Assembly: GCA_037447655.1 (NCBI GenBank)
Contig: JBBHKE010002614.1
Coordinates: 1-64,000 of the forward strand
Direction of reading: 5' to 3'
DNA: 64,000 nt
Origin: Zygnema cylindricum
Taxonomy: Eukaryota; Streptophyta; Zygnematophyceae; Zygnematales; Zygnemataceae
Shown: piece after piece, positions 1-10,019 of the stretch
Position numbering within the stretch: position 1 is the first letter of the stretch
Layout: each line of letters opens with the position of its first letter
Translations under genes and position numbers: made by a program
The notes under the pieces: model-generated
The model's input: the letters and a program-made list of their open reading frames with translations, nothing else
Told to the model about the DNA's origin: nothing
Database searches by the model: none

Positions 1-282
1 TTTGTACTTTTTCGTCACCTTAAATTCATATTTCATATCGGATCGCTTCGCGATCCGCCGTACATTTTCAAATGTTTGTTCGCGCCACTCACACGTAACT
101 TTAATTTTGCTCGTACACTTACTCCCCAATCCACAAATCCTTTCGAACCTCCACAGTATATAACGTAAATATATACGCACGAAACGTCGCGTGCGCATCA
201 AATTTCACATACGCACGAAACTAAATCTTCAAAAACAACACTTTTGCCCCAGTTGTTTGGTTCCCATCAAAAAGGATTCTCC
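1..282. other. Unassigned sequence with a short hairpin
   Basis: No coding frame is recognised here. A perfect 7-bp inverted repeat (GGATCGC, short loop, GCGATCC) lies near 40-56, and a few repeats of the word acgcacgaaac occur around 170-225. The sequence runs straight into the 5'-truncated Copia-B reverse transcriptase, so it may be flanking DNA or unrelated repeat debris. Confidence 0.3.
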
Positions 283-1582
283 CCAATGTTGCGGCAGCGA
301 AAGACATGGAAATACATTAGATGGATATTAAGAGCTCTTTTCTCAATGGTGAGTTAGAGGAAGAAATTTTCATGCGGCAACCAGAGGGGTTTCTGGAGGA
401 AGGAGAAGAGAGAAAGGTGTGCAGGCTCTTAAAGTCCTTATATGGGCTGAAGCACGCTCCCCGAGAATGGAATAAGAAACTAGATAAGCTTCTCACAGGT
501 CTGGGATTTATCCGGATCATCTCTGACCACTCTATCTATATGTTTGAAGATGAGAATGGTGTGATTTTTATTGCAATTTATGTGGATGATCTGTTGGTGT
601 TAAGTAAATCTTTGGAAAATATCAATAAGTTAAAGAAAAGATCTTAGAAGCAGGTTTTACATGAAGGATTTAGGGGAGGCAAGATATATTTTGGGAATTC
701 AAATGGAGAGAGATAAGGGGAAAATGAACATTAGACTTACTCCGAAAGATGCAATAGGTAACATGCTTGAGAAATTCAAAATGAAAAAGGCAAACAGTTG
801 TACTAGTCCCATGGACTTGAAGAAAGTAAGTGATGAAAGTGTAGAAGGAGGAGTGATAATTTTAGATGATCAAATAAGTCTGGAAGTGAGAGAGTTAATG
901 AAGTCTATTTCCTACAAACACGTAGTAAGAAGTATAATATACTTTATGAACTGTACCAAGCCAGACATAGCGGGAGCAGTTGGAGTACTCAGTAGGAGTC
1001 TTAATGATCCTAATAAGAGAGACTAAGAGGCAGCCAAGAGAGTCATAAGATATCTGGTGGGAACCAGAAAGTTATAGTTGCATTTGGGAGGGGAGCACAC
1101 TGATATCACTATTTGGAGTGATGCCAGTTATGGGGATGCACCTATGAGAAGATGTACTTCTGGGTATGGGTTATATGTGGGTGATGGTTCTTGATTCATG
1201 GATCACCAAGCAATAAAGGGTGGTTGTTTAGTCTACTATGGAGGCTCATTACATGGCCTCTTGTTCTGCTGTGAAGGAGTTGATGTGGGTCAAGTCCTTG
1301 TTACAAGAATTGGGGTATATGGAAGAGGAAGTTCATGAAGTGTTTTGTGATTATCAAGCTGCCATTGTAATTGAAGCTAGTCCAAAACATCATTTTAAGG
1401 CTAAACATATGGACATAAGATTGAGTTTTGGGAGAGAAAATGTTGAGAATAAGATTGTGAATCTTGTATATAGATCTGATGAGGAAATGGTGGCTAATAT
1501 GATGACAAAACCAGTGCCTTCTCCCAAGTTAAAATATTGGAGAGAAAAGTGTGGGCTAAAATTGACGTTAAAGTTAGACTAG
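283..1582 (+). pseudogene. Copia-B reverse transcriptase / RNase H, 5'-truncated and decayed
   Basis: This is the last third of a Ty1/copia polyprotein. It starts in the RT palm (MDIKSSFLNGELEE) and runs through the catalytic YVDD box (AIYVDDLLVLSKS, about 574-612) to the copia RNase H (SDASYGDAP about 1118-1145, then an EAHYMASCSAVKE box and KHHFKAKHMDIRLSF). The integrase, gag and first part of RT are absent. The frame is broken after 647, again near 1020 and around 1190. A stop replaces the expected Gln before MDIK (cattagatgg at about 312), and Trp codons appear as TAA (1024-1026) and TAG. The CDNQ RNase H motif reads CDYQ. It ends just before a polypurine tract and an LTR, as a copia 3' end should. 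Certain as a copia relic; it is not functional. Confidence 0.93.
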
Positions 1583-1595
1583 AAAATAAGGGGAG
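1581..1595 (+). other. Copia-B polypurine tract
   Basis: The purine run agaaaataaggggag abuts the putative LTR start TGTTGATATAATTAG. The Copia-A element at 44560-44574 has the identical tract before its 3' LTR, which supports its role as the plus-strand primer site. Confidence 0.8.
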
Positions 1596-2530
1596 TGTTG
1601 ATATAATTAGATTTTTAGGGTATTTTCTTGGTCTAAATAGATCAGTAAAATAGAAAAAGGAAAAAGGCGGACAGCTTGCCTCCACCTCCTCTCTCTAGCC
1701 ACCATACTTGTTGTAGTCAGTGAAAGATAGAGAGGGTGGTTGAGCTATGGTTGCCTTAGCTCCACATGCAGGACTAAAGATTGACAAAAGTCACTCTCAA
1801 CAAAAGGTTGAGTTAGGCAAGACTCGAACCTTCGACAAGCAGAGCGAGGCGTAGCCGTCAACTCTAACCGCTCTGTCGTAGAAGTCCGTTTTAGTACATG
1901 GGTTGTGATATTTATTTAAGCGTTGTTTAGAGGATCTAGATCAACCAACGGAATTACAAATATAATGAATAGATATTCCAGTACAACACGTCACACACGA
2001 AACAAATGATCCGAACATTTGTTTCAACTGCTAATACGGAAAGTCGATTTTGATCCGACGGTTGTATCATCGCCGAAATCTCGGAATGACCACATTGGCG
2101 GTTTGCAAATGTGGCATGACTTGGCGCCACATGGCTAGATGAAATTGGGACGCAAAAATCTTGGGGAGCATAAGGACGAATCATATAGGACAGGCGTCCA
2201 TTCAATGGCCTTGCCGTACACATGCCGTACAAAAAGAACATCGGCCGTAGTACCTTTCTATACTTTACAATCATGTGATTGGTTTGTACATCTTTAGATA
2301 GAGGTTGTGAGAGAGGTTTGAGACTTAGGAAAATCTGGTAGGTAGCCACCTCTCTCTTAGAGAGTTTTGTATAAACTTGGCATCTTTGCAGCCTCATAAC
2401 TTATCGGCAAGTTGGCCGTTTTTAGTGATTCATTTTGCTACGGACTTAGGGGAGTCCATACTACAAAAGTGTGTTGTCAGATTGTTAGTATGTCTGCTTG
2501 GGCAACAGTGGTTGTTGTTGTTTTGGAAAA
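1596..2530 (+). repeat. Copia-B LTR (3' LTR of the fragment at 283-1582)
   Basis: It begins TGTTGATATAATTAG directly after the polypurine tract. The layout parallels the Copia-A LTRs: a tattttctt-ggtctaaatag block, a tRNA-like antisense block (about 1805-1885), a gtacat-rich middle, a ctctctta-gagag hairpin block and a cggactta-ggggagtcc block near 2445. An inverted partial copy lies at about 6365-6660. The right border is not sharp; I place it near 2530. No second LTR or target duplication was found, so the 5' half of the element is missing. Confidence 0.7.
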
Positions 2531-2929
2531 TTTAGTTTCGTTCGTACGCAACGTTTTGTGTGTACTCGACGCAATTTTTAATGCGTAAGTACGCACAAAA
2601 TGTAATGTGGAGCTGTCGAGCGTGCCCGAGAATCCCTAGGGAAGGGCCCACAGCCCCAGGTAGTTGGCCTCGGATTCCTACAAAGAACCCCCCCCCCCCC
2701 AAATGCGAAAGGCTTCCCAGAATAATGATCATGCCCACTGCTGACCCCCCCATCCTTCCCATAGATATGCATGCAAAGATAAGAGAAACACCATAACCGG
2801 GAGTAAGAGAAAGTGCATGGGGGGGGGCAAAAACATCTCCTTCCCCCTTCCTTTCCCATTCGGCCAGGGAAAGGGATTTGGGTACTCGGTAATCGGGTCG
2901 GTCCTCCAATTTCCCCCCCTCTTAGTCAG
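2531..2929. other. Unassigned; may hold the remnant 3' LTR of Gypsy-1
   Basis: No convincing gene. It contains a 12-base C run at 2690, a G run near 2820 and a C run near 2915. Read on the minus strand, the purine run at about 2910-2925 follows the Gypsy-1 PHD finger and could be its polypurine tract, so the sequence to the left could be the start of the Gypsy-1 3' LTR, cut off by Copia-B. No matching LTR was found on the other side of Gypsy-1, so this is only an inference. Confidence 0.3.
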
Positions 2930-3120
2930 CTGTGACTAAGGAAAAGAAATAGTTACCAGCCCAATTCACAGTTCCCGCAGAACCATAGACTAGGGGATGG
3001 AGAGTGGATTCCCACGAGGAGGGGAGACAAGCTGGATGCCAACACTAGCCGCACTGATTGCAGACCAAGATGTCGTGTTGCTGGGAGGACAGGTTACATG
3101 ATGAAGAACAGGAAGGGGGA
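2930..3120 (-). pseudogene. Gypsy-1 C-terminal PHD finger (decayed)
   Basis: Downstream of the integrase C-terminus the minus strand encodes a PHD-type C4HC3 pattern: CSSSC, then LVCNQCG, a stop, CWHPACL, and, one frame away, WFCGNCEL. The stop (TAG, about 3034) lies inside the zinc ligand cluster where Gln would fit, and a frameshift separates the last Cys pair. PHD fingers read histone H3 tails, usually the K4 methylation state. Gypsy-2 carries a clearer PHD finger at the same place. The first Cys pair is spaced by three residues instead of two. I am fairly sure of the domain; it is not functional here. Confidence 0.62.
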
Positions 3121-3164
3121 TCGGCAAAGTAAGTCATGTGGAAAGTGGGTTCGTCTTCCAATCC

Positions 3165-4330
3165 TCAGATATGGCAAGGAGCCACATTGATCTGATTCTC
3201 TTTAATTCTTCGACCATCTTTCCCCTCCAAAGTCAGAACTCCCTTGTTTGAGACTCCCACCACTTTCAAAATCACCCGCCTGGCAGAAATGTCAACCGTG
3301 TCCTTTTTCTGTTGCATTCGATATACAAAACTCCTGGCATAAACCGTCGCTGTCTGGGCCCCTAATCCCCGTTCCGGCGCTGAGAATACCACAATTGATC
3401 CCGGTGTTGTGCCGCCTATAAATTCCCTATGGCGAGAGGCATCTCTCGGTGGAAGATCTTGGCACGATCGGCGATCAGTTTTTTGACAGTCCCTTTGTGA
3501 TCCATTTCGGGGAGGACCACAACTTGGGCCGAGGCAGCCCCGGGCAGAATGGGATGCCGTCCGAATAAGATGAAGTAAGGACTATAGGAGTGGAGGGAAG
3601 CCTGTCTGCTGAATCTGTATCCCATGGCAATCCAAGGCACCCTTTTGTCCCATTCTCCCAAGTCCTCTTCCACGGCATATTTCCGTAGTGACCGCTTCAC
3701 TGTTTGTACGCACCTTTCGGCCAAACCGTCGGCTTGAGGGTGGTCGCAACTGGTAAGTCGATGGTTGATGAGGCATTTCTCCAAAAGATTTGTAAATTCT
3801 CCGGAGAATTCCGATCCCTGGTCTATCAGGACCTTTGCGGGCGCTCCAAATTGTGATAGGATCCTCTGCAAGAAAGCGTCGGCGATAGACTTGGACTCCT
3901 TTCGGGGTAGAACCACAAGCTCTATCGATTTTTAGAAATGTTCAATCATGACTAGGACGAAACAATACCCACGTCTGCTGGTCGGAAGAGGTCCCAAAAG
4001 ATCTAAAGACCACCGATAAAACATCCCCCGGATAGGGAGAGAATGCAGATCAGTCCCGCTCTTTTTGTCAAAAGAGGCCTTAACTCGATCGCACGAAGAG
4101 CAAGTCTGTACGATTCGGTTGACTTGGGCCCGCAACCCATGCCACGAATACGAGCCTGTAACTGGGGAAGTGGTCCGCTTCTGCCCGAAGTGTCCACATT
4201 GCTTGTGGTGATTAGTAATCAGAGTTTCTCGATCTGATTAGGGAAGAACCACTTTCCTCGTACTGTCTGACCATTTCCGGAGGAGAACACCTCTGTCCCA
4301 TTCATATGCCGCCATCCGGGTCTGCACTCG
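3165..4330 (-). pseudogene. Gypsy-1 integrase (broken)
   Basis: Ty3/gypsy integrase in pieces. The N-terminal zinc domain is visible as HHKQCGHFGQKRT and CSSCDRVK (4090-4230). The catalytic core has Asp in WSLDLLGPLP (about 4010), Asp in VLIDQGSEF (about 3830) and Glu in GLAERCVQ (about 3725), the DDE triad. The C-terminal part (3165-3392) ends with the usual GKDGRRIKENQINV type motif. Stops break the frame at about 4246 and 3934, and the frame shifts near 3400-3416. It inserts retroelement cDNA into chromosomes. The PHD finger follows directly downstream. Confidence 0.9.
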
Positions 4331-4400
4331 GGACAATTGACCTCCAGCCAAATGGGGAAGAGGCGACTTCTGCTGGATGGATTGGAGAGCCTTAGAGTCG

Positions 4401-5003
4401 TTAGATGTCTTTCCGTCCGGCTCCAATGGGTGCCTGCCCCTCAACATCTGCTGCAAAGGTGGTCAGTGCCCCCCCCGATGGAGGAAGCCAAATTAAAGCT
4501 GAGGATGCTCGAATGAGTCCCAAACTGATTTCCGGGTCTGCGTCATGCCGAGCGCCAGTGGAATCCAGCGTAGAAGGAGCAGGGTTTCGGCTAAGTCCGT
4601 CGGCATTCCCATGGATTTCCCCTGCCCGGTGAACGATGCTGAAATCATATTGTTGCAGGATAAGCACCCATCTGGTGAGTTTGCCGGTCAACTTACTATT
4701 CTCCATGATCCATTTCAGGGTTTGGTGGTCAGTTATCACTGTGAAAGGGACCCCGTACAAATAAGGCCTGGAATGCTGGATGGCCCACACAGCTGCCAAA
4801 ATCTCCCCATGGTAACTGTTATAATTCCCCTCAGCTCGGTTGTTGCTCCGGCTGGCATAAGCCACCACATACTCGGCTCCGGCGTCGTCAACTTGGGCCA
4901 AAACCGCTCCCAATCCAAACCTGCTCCAATCAGTGTAAAGAAGAAAAGGTCTCAGGTGATCAGGCATCCGGAGCACTAGGTGTTGCTTCAGGGCATCTTT
5001 CAA
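4401..5003 (-). pseudogene. Gypsy-1 RNase H domain
   Basis: Two hundred codons open, with all four expected acidic positions of a gypsy RNase H: YTDWS, YHGEILAAVWA, ITDHQTL and NADGLSR. The connection motif YASRSNNRAEGNYNSY is typical of Ty3/gypsy. It degrades the RNA strand of the RNA:DNA hybrid during reverse transcription. It is separated from the RT only by a TAG at about 5010, where Gln fits the family. This is the best preserved catalytic module in Gypsy-1, while its RT and protease active sites are lost. Confidence 0.92.
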
Positions 5004-5943
5004 GAAGTGGAAAGCAATCTGCTATTCCTCGGCCCACAGCCATTCTTGATCTTTCCGCAATAGCTTATTTAGGGGCTGGGCGTGACTACTGAACTCAGGA
5101 ATAAACCTGCGATAGTAGTTGGCCAGGCCGAGAAAGGTGCGCAAGGCAGAAATGTCCTGCGGGAGAGGAAGAGCGTCAAGGGCTGCAACCTTAACTATAT
5201 GGGGACCCACTGTCCGAGGAGTCACCTCATGTCCGAGGTAAATAATTTTCTGCACCCCAAAAATACCCTTGCCCGGGTGACATTTCAAGCCCGCTGCTTG
5301 AAGGGCCCGGAGAACGATATGGATATGCTCCAGGTGTTCCTCAAAGGTCTTTGAGAATTTTATCACATTGTTGATGTAGCAGCGGGCACAATCAATTCCT
5401 CGGAGCGCTTCGTCCATGGCCCGTTGGAACTTGGCTGGTGCATTCTTCAGTTCGAAGGGCATATAAAGTAGCTCATAAAGTCTGGATCTGGCCCGGAATG
5501 CCGTTCTCTCCCGGTGTTTTGGTTCCATGGCAATCTGGTAAAATCCATTCTTCATATCCAGTGTGGAGAAGATGGTGGCCTCGGCAAGAGAGTCAAAAAT
5601 CTCTTCCGGGGTTGGCATTGGATAACGGTCAGAAATGGTGGCCGTGTTCAGCATGCGGTAATCCCCACACATTCGCAAATCTACAGTTTTCCCAGATGAA
5701 TCCTTCTTAGGAGGGAGACTGTGGGGGAAGCAAACCCGTGGAGTCATGTGCTTTCCTGAACTAATTCGGCAAAACCAAAGTTTTGACCTTTGCGGTGATA
5801 AACTCCTTCTCCTGGAAGCAGAGAGGGTAGTGTTTTTGCCTAACAGTTGCGGATTCGTTGATCAGGTCAATACGAAAGGGGGTTCCTTTGTATATTCCGA
5901 CATCGGTTTCTGACCAGGAGAAAACGTGATTGTTTTTGGCCAA
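5004..5943 (-). pseudogene. Gypsy-1 reverse transcriptase with YINN in place of YIDD
   Basis: Ty3/gypsy RT: KTVDLRMCGDYRMLN, FSTLDMKNGFYQI, LKNAPAKFQRAMD, GLKCHPGKG, FLGLANYYRRFIPEF. The catalytic YIDD box reads YINN (about 5365-5376), so both metal-binding aspartates are asparagine. The conserved FGLKNAP box is FELKNAP. All three changes are G-to-A if the family norm is ancestral, and both YIDD changes fall in an inferred CpG context (ATCGACGAT to ATCAACAAT). A frame break lies at 5748-5760, and 5761-5943 is the N-terminal leader of RT. The enzyme cannot be active. Confidence 0.92.
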
Positions 5944-6360
5944 GAGTTACGTTAGCTGTTCTTTCTGCTGAGGGTTAAGCTACTCCTCCAGAGTCCAGTC
6001 CATTTTTCCCTGCTCAACTGCGGCCCAAGCTTCCGGTGGTCTCCCCCAGAGATTGATGTCGAATTCTAGCCCAACCGGTGGATCCGCTACTCCTTCGGAT
6101 AATACTTTACTGCTGACAACTTCCGCTAAGGTGACCCTTTTTGAACTACCGTTCCCCCCCACTAAAAACTCTTGGGTGTAGAATTTTTCTCCTCTGTCTC
6201 CCCCCCTCAAGCTTCAAAGTGGCTTGCATTGACAACGGTTTTGGAGCTTAAAGGTAACTTCTGCGGGAATTTGGAGAATGGAGACTGGAATATGCAAGAG
6301 CGTGTTTTGTGCAATTCTGTGTCCTCCATTGGACTACATAATACAGGAAGCCTCTAGATA
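5944..6360 (-). pseudogene. Gypsy-1 linker between methyltransferase and RT
   Basis: About 75 open codons (5980-6210), preceded on the minus strand by broken sequence to about 6360. No domain is recognised. By position it corresponds to the Gypsy-2 linker, which joins methyltransferase motif X to the RT. A Copia-B LTR fragment interrupts it just upstream on the minus strand. Confidence 0.5.
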
Positions 6361-6364
6361 GTAT

Positions 6365-6660
6365 TTAACTAACCCACTTTAAGCCACGACCACTTCTGCC
6401 CAAGAAGGCAAACTGAGAATTTGATTGCACCCCTGTGTAGCCTGGACTCCCCTGAGTCCGTAGCAAAAATAATCACTGAAAACGGCCAACCAGGCGATAA
6501 GTTATGAGCCGACAAAAATGCCAATTTATACAAAGCTCTCTTAGAGAGAGGTGTCTGTCTACCAAATATTTCCTAAGTCCTAAATCCCTCTCACAACCCC
6601 TATCTACTAAAGTACGAACCAATCGTATTACTGTAAAGTACAGAAAGGTCTTGCTGTCAA
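6365..6660 (-). repeat. Inverted Copia-B LTR fragment inside Gypsy-1
   Basis: The reverse complement matches about 2230-2530: the gattggttcgtac block, the agagggattt block, the ctctctctaagagag hairpin, the cataacttatcgcc block and ctacggactcaggggagtcc. It lies between the Gypsy-1 methyltransferase and RT modules and separates them. Only the 3' part of the LTR is present, so it is a fragment and not a full solo LTR; I see no target duplication. Confidence 0.72.
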
Positions 6661-6663
6661 AAA

Positions 6664-7450
6664 TCATCCCAGCTGTTCGTTTATGTAGGCATGACTGTGA
6701 GGAAAAGAGACCAACGTGGGGAGGGCTCGGTGAGGAGTTCCGGGTGTGTTGCATTGGAAGAAAGGAGGACAATTTGGTTTGGTTACAGGTGTGGCTAGTC
6801 TCCCTTCTCCAAGTATCTGCTGTACGGAAGTCTGAGGGTCGGGGGTCTGTTTATCCAACAGTTGCCAGAGTACCGGAAGCGGGATCATATTGGTCCAATA
6901 TGCCCTGAGTCTGTGTGCTCGAGATCCCATCTGAGCAGCGTAAAAAACCAAAGGAGCTCCCAAAGTCCGGGTTACTTGTTTCCAGCTGTCTGCAACCTGT
7001 ATTCGCTTATCACCCCCCGGGTGAACGTTCTCCAGGATGTACCCCACTGGTGTGTCCTGGAGTTGCTGAATCCACGATATTATTGTAATCATTTGGTAGA
7101 AGGTGCTACTTCTGCAGTCTTGATGCCCTTTTCCTTATCCTGCGAGGGAGTATCCTTAACAAGGCCATCCTGCCACAACCAGATCAATTATGCCCAGATT
7201 GGCTAAATGGGGTGCCATAATGTTATCCATATTCTGGGGAAGACTCCGGTGAGCTTTAGAAATGGAAGACACTGGTAGTTGTTGAGGATATAGGCGGTGC
7301 AGCTGATGAAGGCGATGTTGGCTAACAGCCCGTGCTTCCAGCCAAATCTCCACGGCTGTATATGACTCCACCCGATATCCAGATTTCAAAAGTGCTTCCA
7401 AGTCGGAACTAATTCCTGAAAATAAAGATAAAATACGAATCCGGTGTCGG
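6664..7450 (-). pseudogene. Gypsy-1 cytosine-5 DNA methyltransferase domain
   Basis: Transfers a methyl group from S-adenosylmethionine to C5 of cytosine. In one minus-strand frame: motif I IRILSLFSGISSDLEALL (about 7390-7445), motif II YTAVEIW, IDLVVAGWPC (motif IV, catalytic Cys, about 7160), GYSLAG, motif VI PVGYILENVHPGGD (about 7030-7045) and motif VIII AAQMGSRAHRLRAYWTN. A conserved LPTLVSFPHSHAY block near 6680 matches Gypsy-2. TAA stops follow the PC and the SLAG motifs; the first replaces the conserved Gln of PCQG, as expected from CAA to TAA. It lies between protease and RT in the same strand order as in Gypsy-2, with quite divergent sequence. Certain as a C5 methyltransferase relic. 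Confidence 0.9.
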
Positions 7451-7646
7451 GAATTATCAATGACACCACTTGTCGATTGAAGTCCTCATTACCAGGCTTG
7501 GTTTGGAAAACATCTGACCGGGTTGTCGAATCTGTTTTCTGTAATAATGAGGCCGAGAAAGCCTGATCTACTCCCCGCCGGAGTTTTGCCACCTGCGATA
7601 ATCTATTTGTGTATTTCCCTTCCCACCGTTTGGAAATCGGGAATTT
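7451..7646 (-). pseudogene. Gypsy-1 protease-methyltransferase spacer
   Basis: A 68-codon open frame on the minus strand (7386-7592) precedes the methyltransferase and overlaps its motif I in another frame, so a frameshift lies near 7440-7470. No domain is recognised. It may once have joined the retropepsin to the methyltransferase. Confidence 0.45.
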
Positions 7647-8505
7647 CTAGCTGTCTCCTGCGATATCTATCGAACTAGCGAACAACTCCGCCGGAGAGGA
7701 GGTGGAATACACTGGGTAACAGCCAGACACCGGAACATTTGTCTTCCCTCGGTTCCATAAATCCAAAAGAATCACAACTTTGGTGCCTTCGAGATTTCGT
7801 GGGTCCCAAACTGTACATTGCTCTTTCCAAACACTTAAACTCATATTCATCCGGGTCGAAGTAGCCATTCCCAACAGGATTTCAAACTGATTCCCTTCTA
7901 CCACTAAGAAAGGAAGTTCAATTTTCACCTTGTGTCCACCATCATCGGAGAATTCAATAGTCATGGCTTTGATGATTTCATGGACCGGTTGACTTGCTGC
8001 TGACCGTGTTTAAGCAGATGTTACTTGGGCAGATTTGGGGTCTGAGTTCACCCGGCATTTTCTGCAATGCGAAAGTGGTGATAAGGTTTGGAAGTGCTTC
8101 CATGTCGACCACAGCATCTTGGTACCCGCTATATCCATTAAGCTTGAAGTTACCCGTCCGGTTCAGAATGAGCGCTACAGACAAGGTTTTGTAGTCCCTA
8201 TCCACCATAGGGGTTTTATGCTCTGCTGACAAATATACCGTCGTGGTTGGTGTTGCCCGGTTGACTTTGTTCTTGCTAGAATGAATTTCTTCTCCCAAGG
8301 CCTGAATGAGGATATCTTTGGGCACATTATGGGAGGAAGCGAGGGTCTTAACATGAGTCAAGGCATATGGCATAAGGTGCCGTACTAGCATGACAACAGG
8401 CTTTGAACAAGGGAGTGGTGCCCTCGAAGAGGAAGCCGGCGAATCTGGCTCCAGTTCCTTTTCGTTCCCCTCCTTGTAATCACTTTTCGAACCGGAATCG
8501 AGCAT
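7647..8505 (-). pseudogene. Gypsy-1 aspartic protease with altered active site
   Basis: Retropepsin-type region. The flap-side active site, normally DTGA in a hydrophobic setting, reads AVVDMEALPNLI (about 8090-8125). The second half of the fold shows LPFLVVEGNQFEILLGMATS (7830-7930), the usual hydrophobic-DxLLG pattern. DTG to DME needs ACG to ATG and GGA to GAA, both transitions, so the catalytic Thr-Gly is lost. A stop or frame break lies at 7965-7978. The protease would cut the Gag-Pol polyprotein. Domain assignment rests on motif and position. Confidence 0.72.
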
Positions 8506-8599
8506 TGGTGGGGTTTTGGGTGCCTCCTCGTCTGGACGTTCAGCCAGAAACCGCTCAAACCAATCCTGAGTTCTCTGTTTGTCCTCTTCCAGTGATTTC

Positions 8600-9860
8600 T
8601 TCTCCTACTGTAGTTTCTCGCTCTTGTAATTCTCGAAACCGGGAGGCAGTTTAGGCTTAAGAGGAGGAGGAGGAGGTTGAGTGGGCTTGATTCCAAGACC
8701 TGTGTCACTGTTCAGCACTACTGCCCGGGGCGTGAAAGATAAAGGCCTGATGGCCTTCCGGTTGTGGTCCTTCTTGCTCATTTTCTGCCTGTCTCTCCTC
8801 TGATCAGAGGTTGAAGAGCGGAGTTGTCTACGACAATCTCCTACTCCCACATTCCACGCTCCATGAAGTAAACTGCTTGCATGGTGGGCATTTGGGGGTT
8901 CCAAATCCCAGCCCATCATATCGTCTTCGTTAGCACCCGATGTGCTTTGAAGCTCAAGCTCCGCTAGCTTTTGTAGTAACTCTTGCTTTTGTCTTTGGAG
9001 TCGTTGCGCTGCCGTAAGAGGAGCAGGCCTGTAAGTCGATCCCAAACGAAGAGCAGCCAATTCTGCAGCCATGGCAGCCATCTGCTGACTCTGCTGTTGG
9101 ATTATTATTTCCGGTGTAAGTCTTGCTGGAGCAGTCGTTAATTGTTCAGGTGTCACTAGTGTAGGCAGCACTGGGCGCTCCCAAGGGTAAAGGAGTTGTA
9201 GGGGAAGAGGGTTAACGGTAGTCTCTCCTCCTTCCGTGAACAGAGCAAATTGCATCATTTCCTTCGGGATCCCGTTCTTCCGGAAACATTGCCCCTCTTT
9301 GTGCCCCATAAAACCACAGGCCTCGCATTAGTGACCCTTGGTGGTATACGTGCTCCGAATCTCGTTGGAGATATGAGCATCGTCAAACTTGGGCAGTTTG
9401 ATTTGCCGCAGTTGGGACTGGGACATTTTCGAAGTTTCGCTCCGTGGAGTGGGTCGGTAATTGTTCTTAGTGACCGGTGTTCTCTCCCCCCCCCAACTCC
9501 TTTGAGCCGGTTTCATGCTGCTTCTAGCTCCTTTCTGAACGCTCTACATCCCATTCTTTCAGCTTGAGTGCTAGCTCCGGTTTGAGTTTCTTGCTGCAGC
9601 GTTTCCATCCATGTCTTGGTTGTTGGTAATTTAGGCAATTGTACAGAATTACCCGATCGTCTGCCCCCATTGCAGGTTTGGGCCCGCTGTCTACTGCTTG
9701 CTTCCCTTTAAGCTTCCGCAAAGCTTGGAGTTCCGCTTGTTCTTCCCCACTTAAGGAAGTCTCCCCAGCGAATCCTGCAAAATTTGCTCTTGCCTTGCCG
9801 GTCACGACTTTTTCTCTAGCCTCACTGTGAACGAAATGGTCGTATAACTTCATGGCCACC
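8600..9860 (-). pseudogene. Gypsy-1 gag C-terminal half with zinc knuckle
   Basis: Contains one CCHC zinc knuckle, CEACGFMGHKEGQC (about 9290-9332), the nucleocapsid signature that binds element RNA. A TAA directly precedes it, and a TGA lies at 9521-9523 between this piece and the gag part at 9524-9859. The part after the knuckle is Gln-rich (QQQSQQMAAMAAELAALRL) and likely coiled coil; the tail is Pro-rich (PPPPPLKPKLPPG). All pieces keep one frame, separated by stops. Confidence 0.8.
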
Positions 9861-10019
9861 AGGGATATGTCCTTGGCCGAGGGATTTATGTCCTGGATTG
9901 CATGTCCCGCAATCCTGTTATCTAAGGCAGTCAGCCTTGTCGGTCAAAAGGAATTACGGACAGCAATGAAATACTTCGTGGCCATTGCAGAAAGATCAAT
10001 GGTCGACAACTTAGCTTTT

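Noticed and set aside
1801-1890. tRNA gene in the Copia-B LTR
   Set aside because: Same tRNA-like block, more degenerate; no matching acceptor stem.
3916-5943. A functional gypsy element from the long open frames
   Set aside because: The RT active site is YINN and the protease triad is altered, and stops divide all modules.
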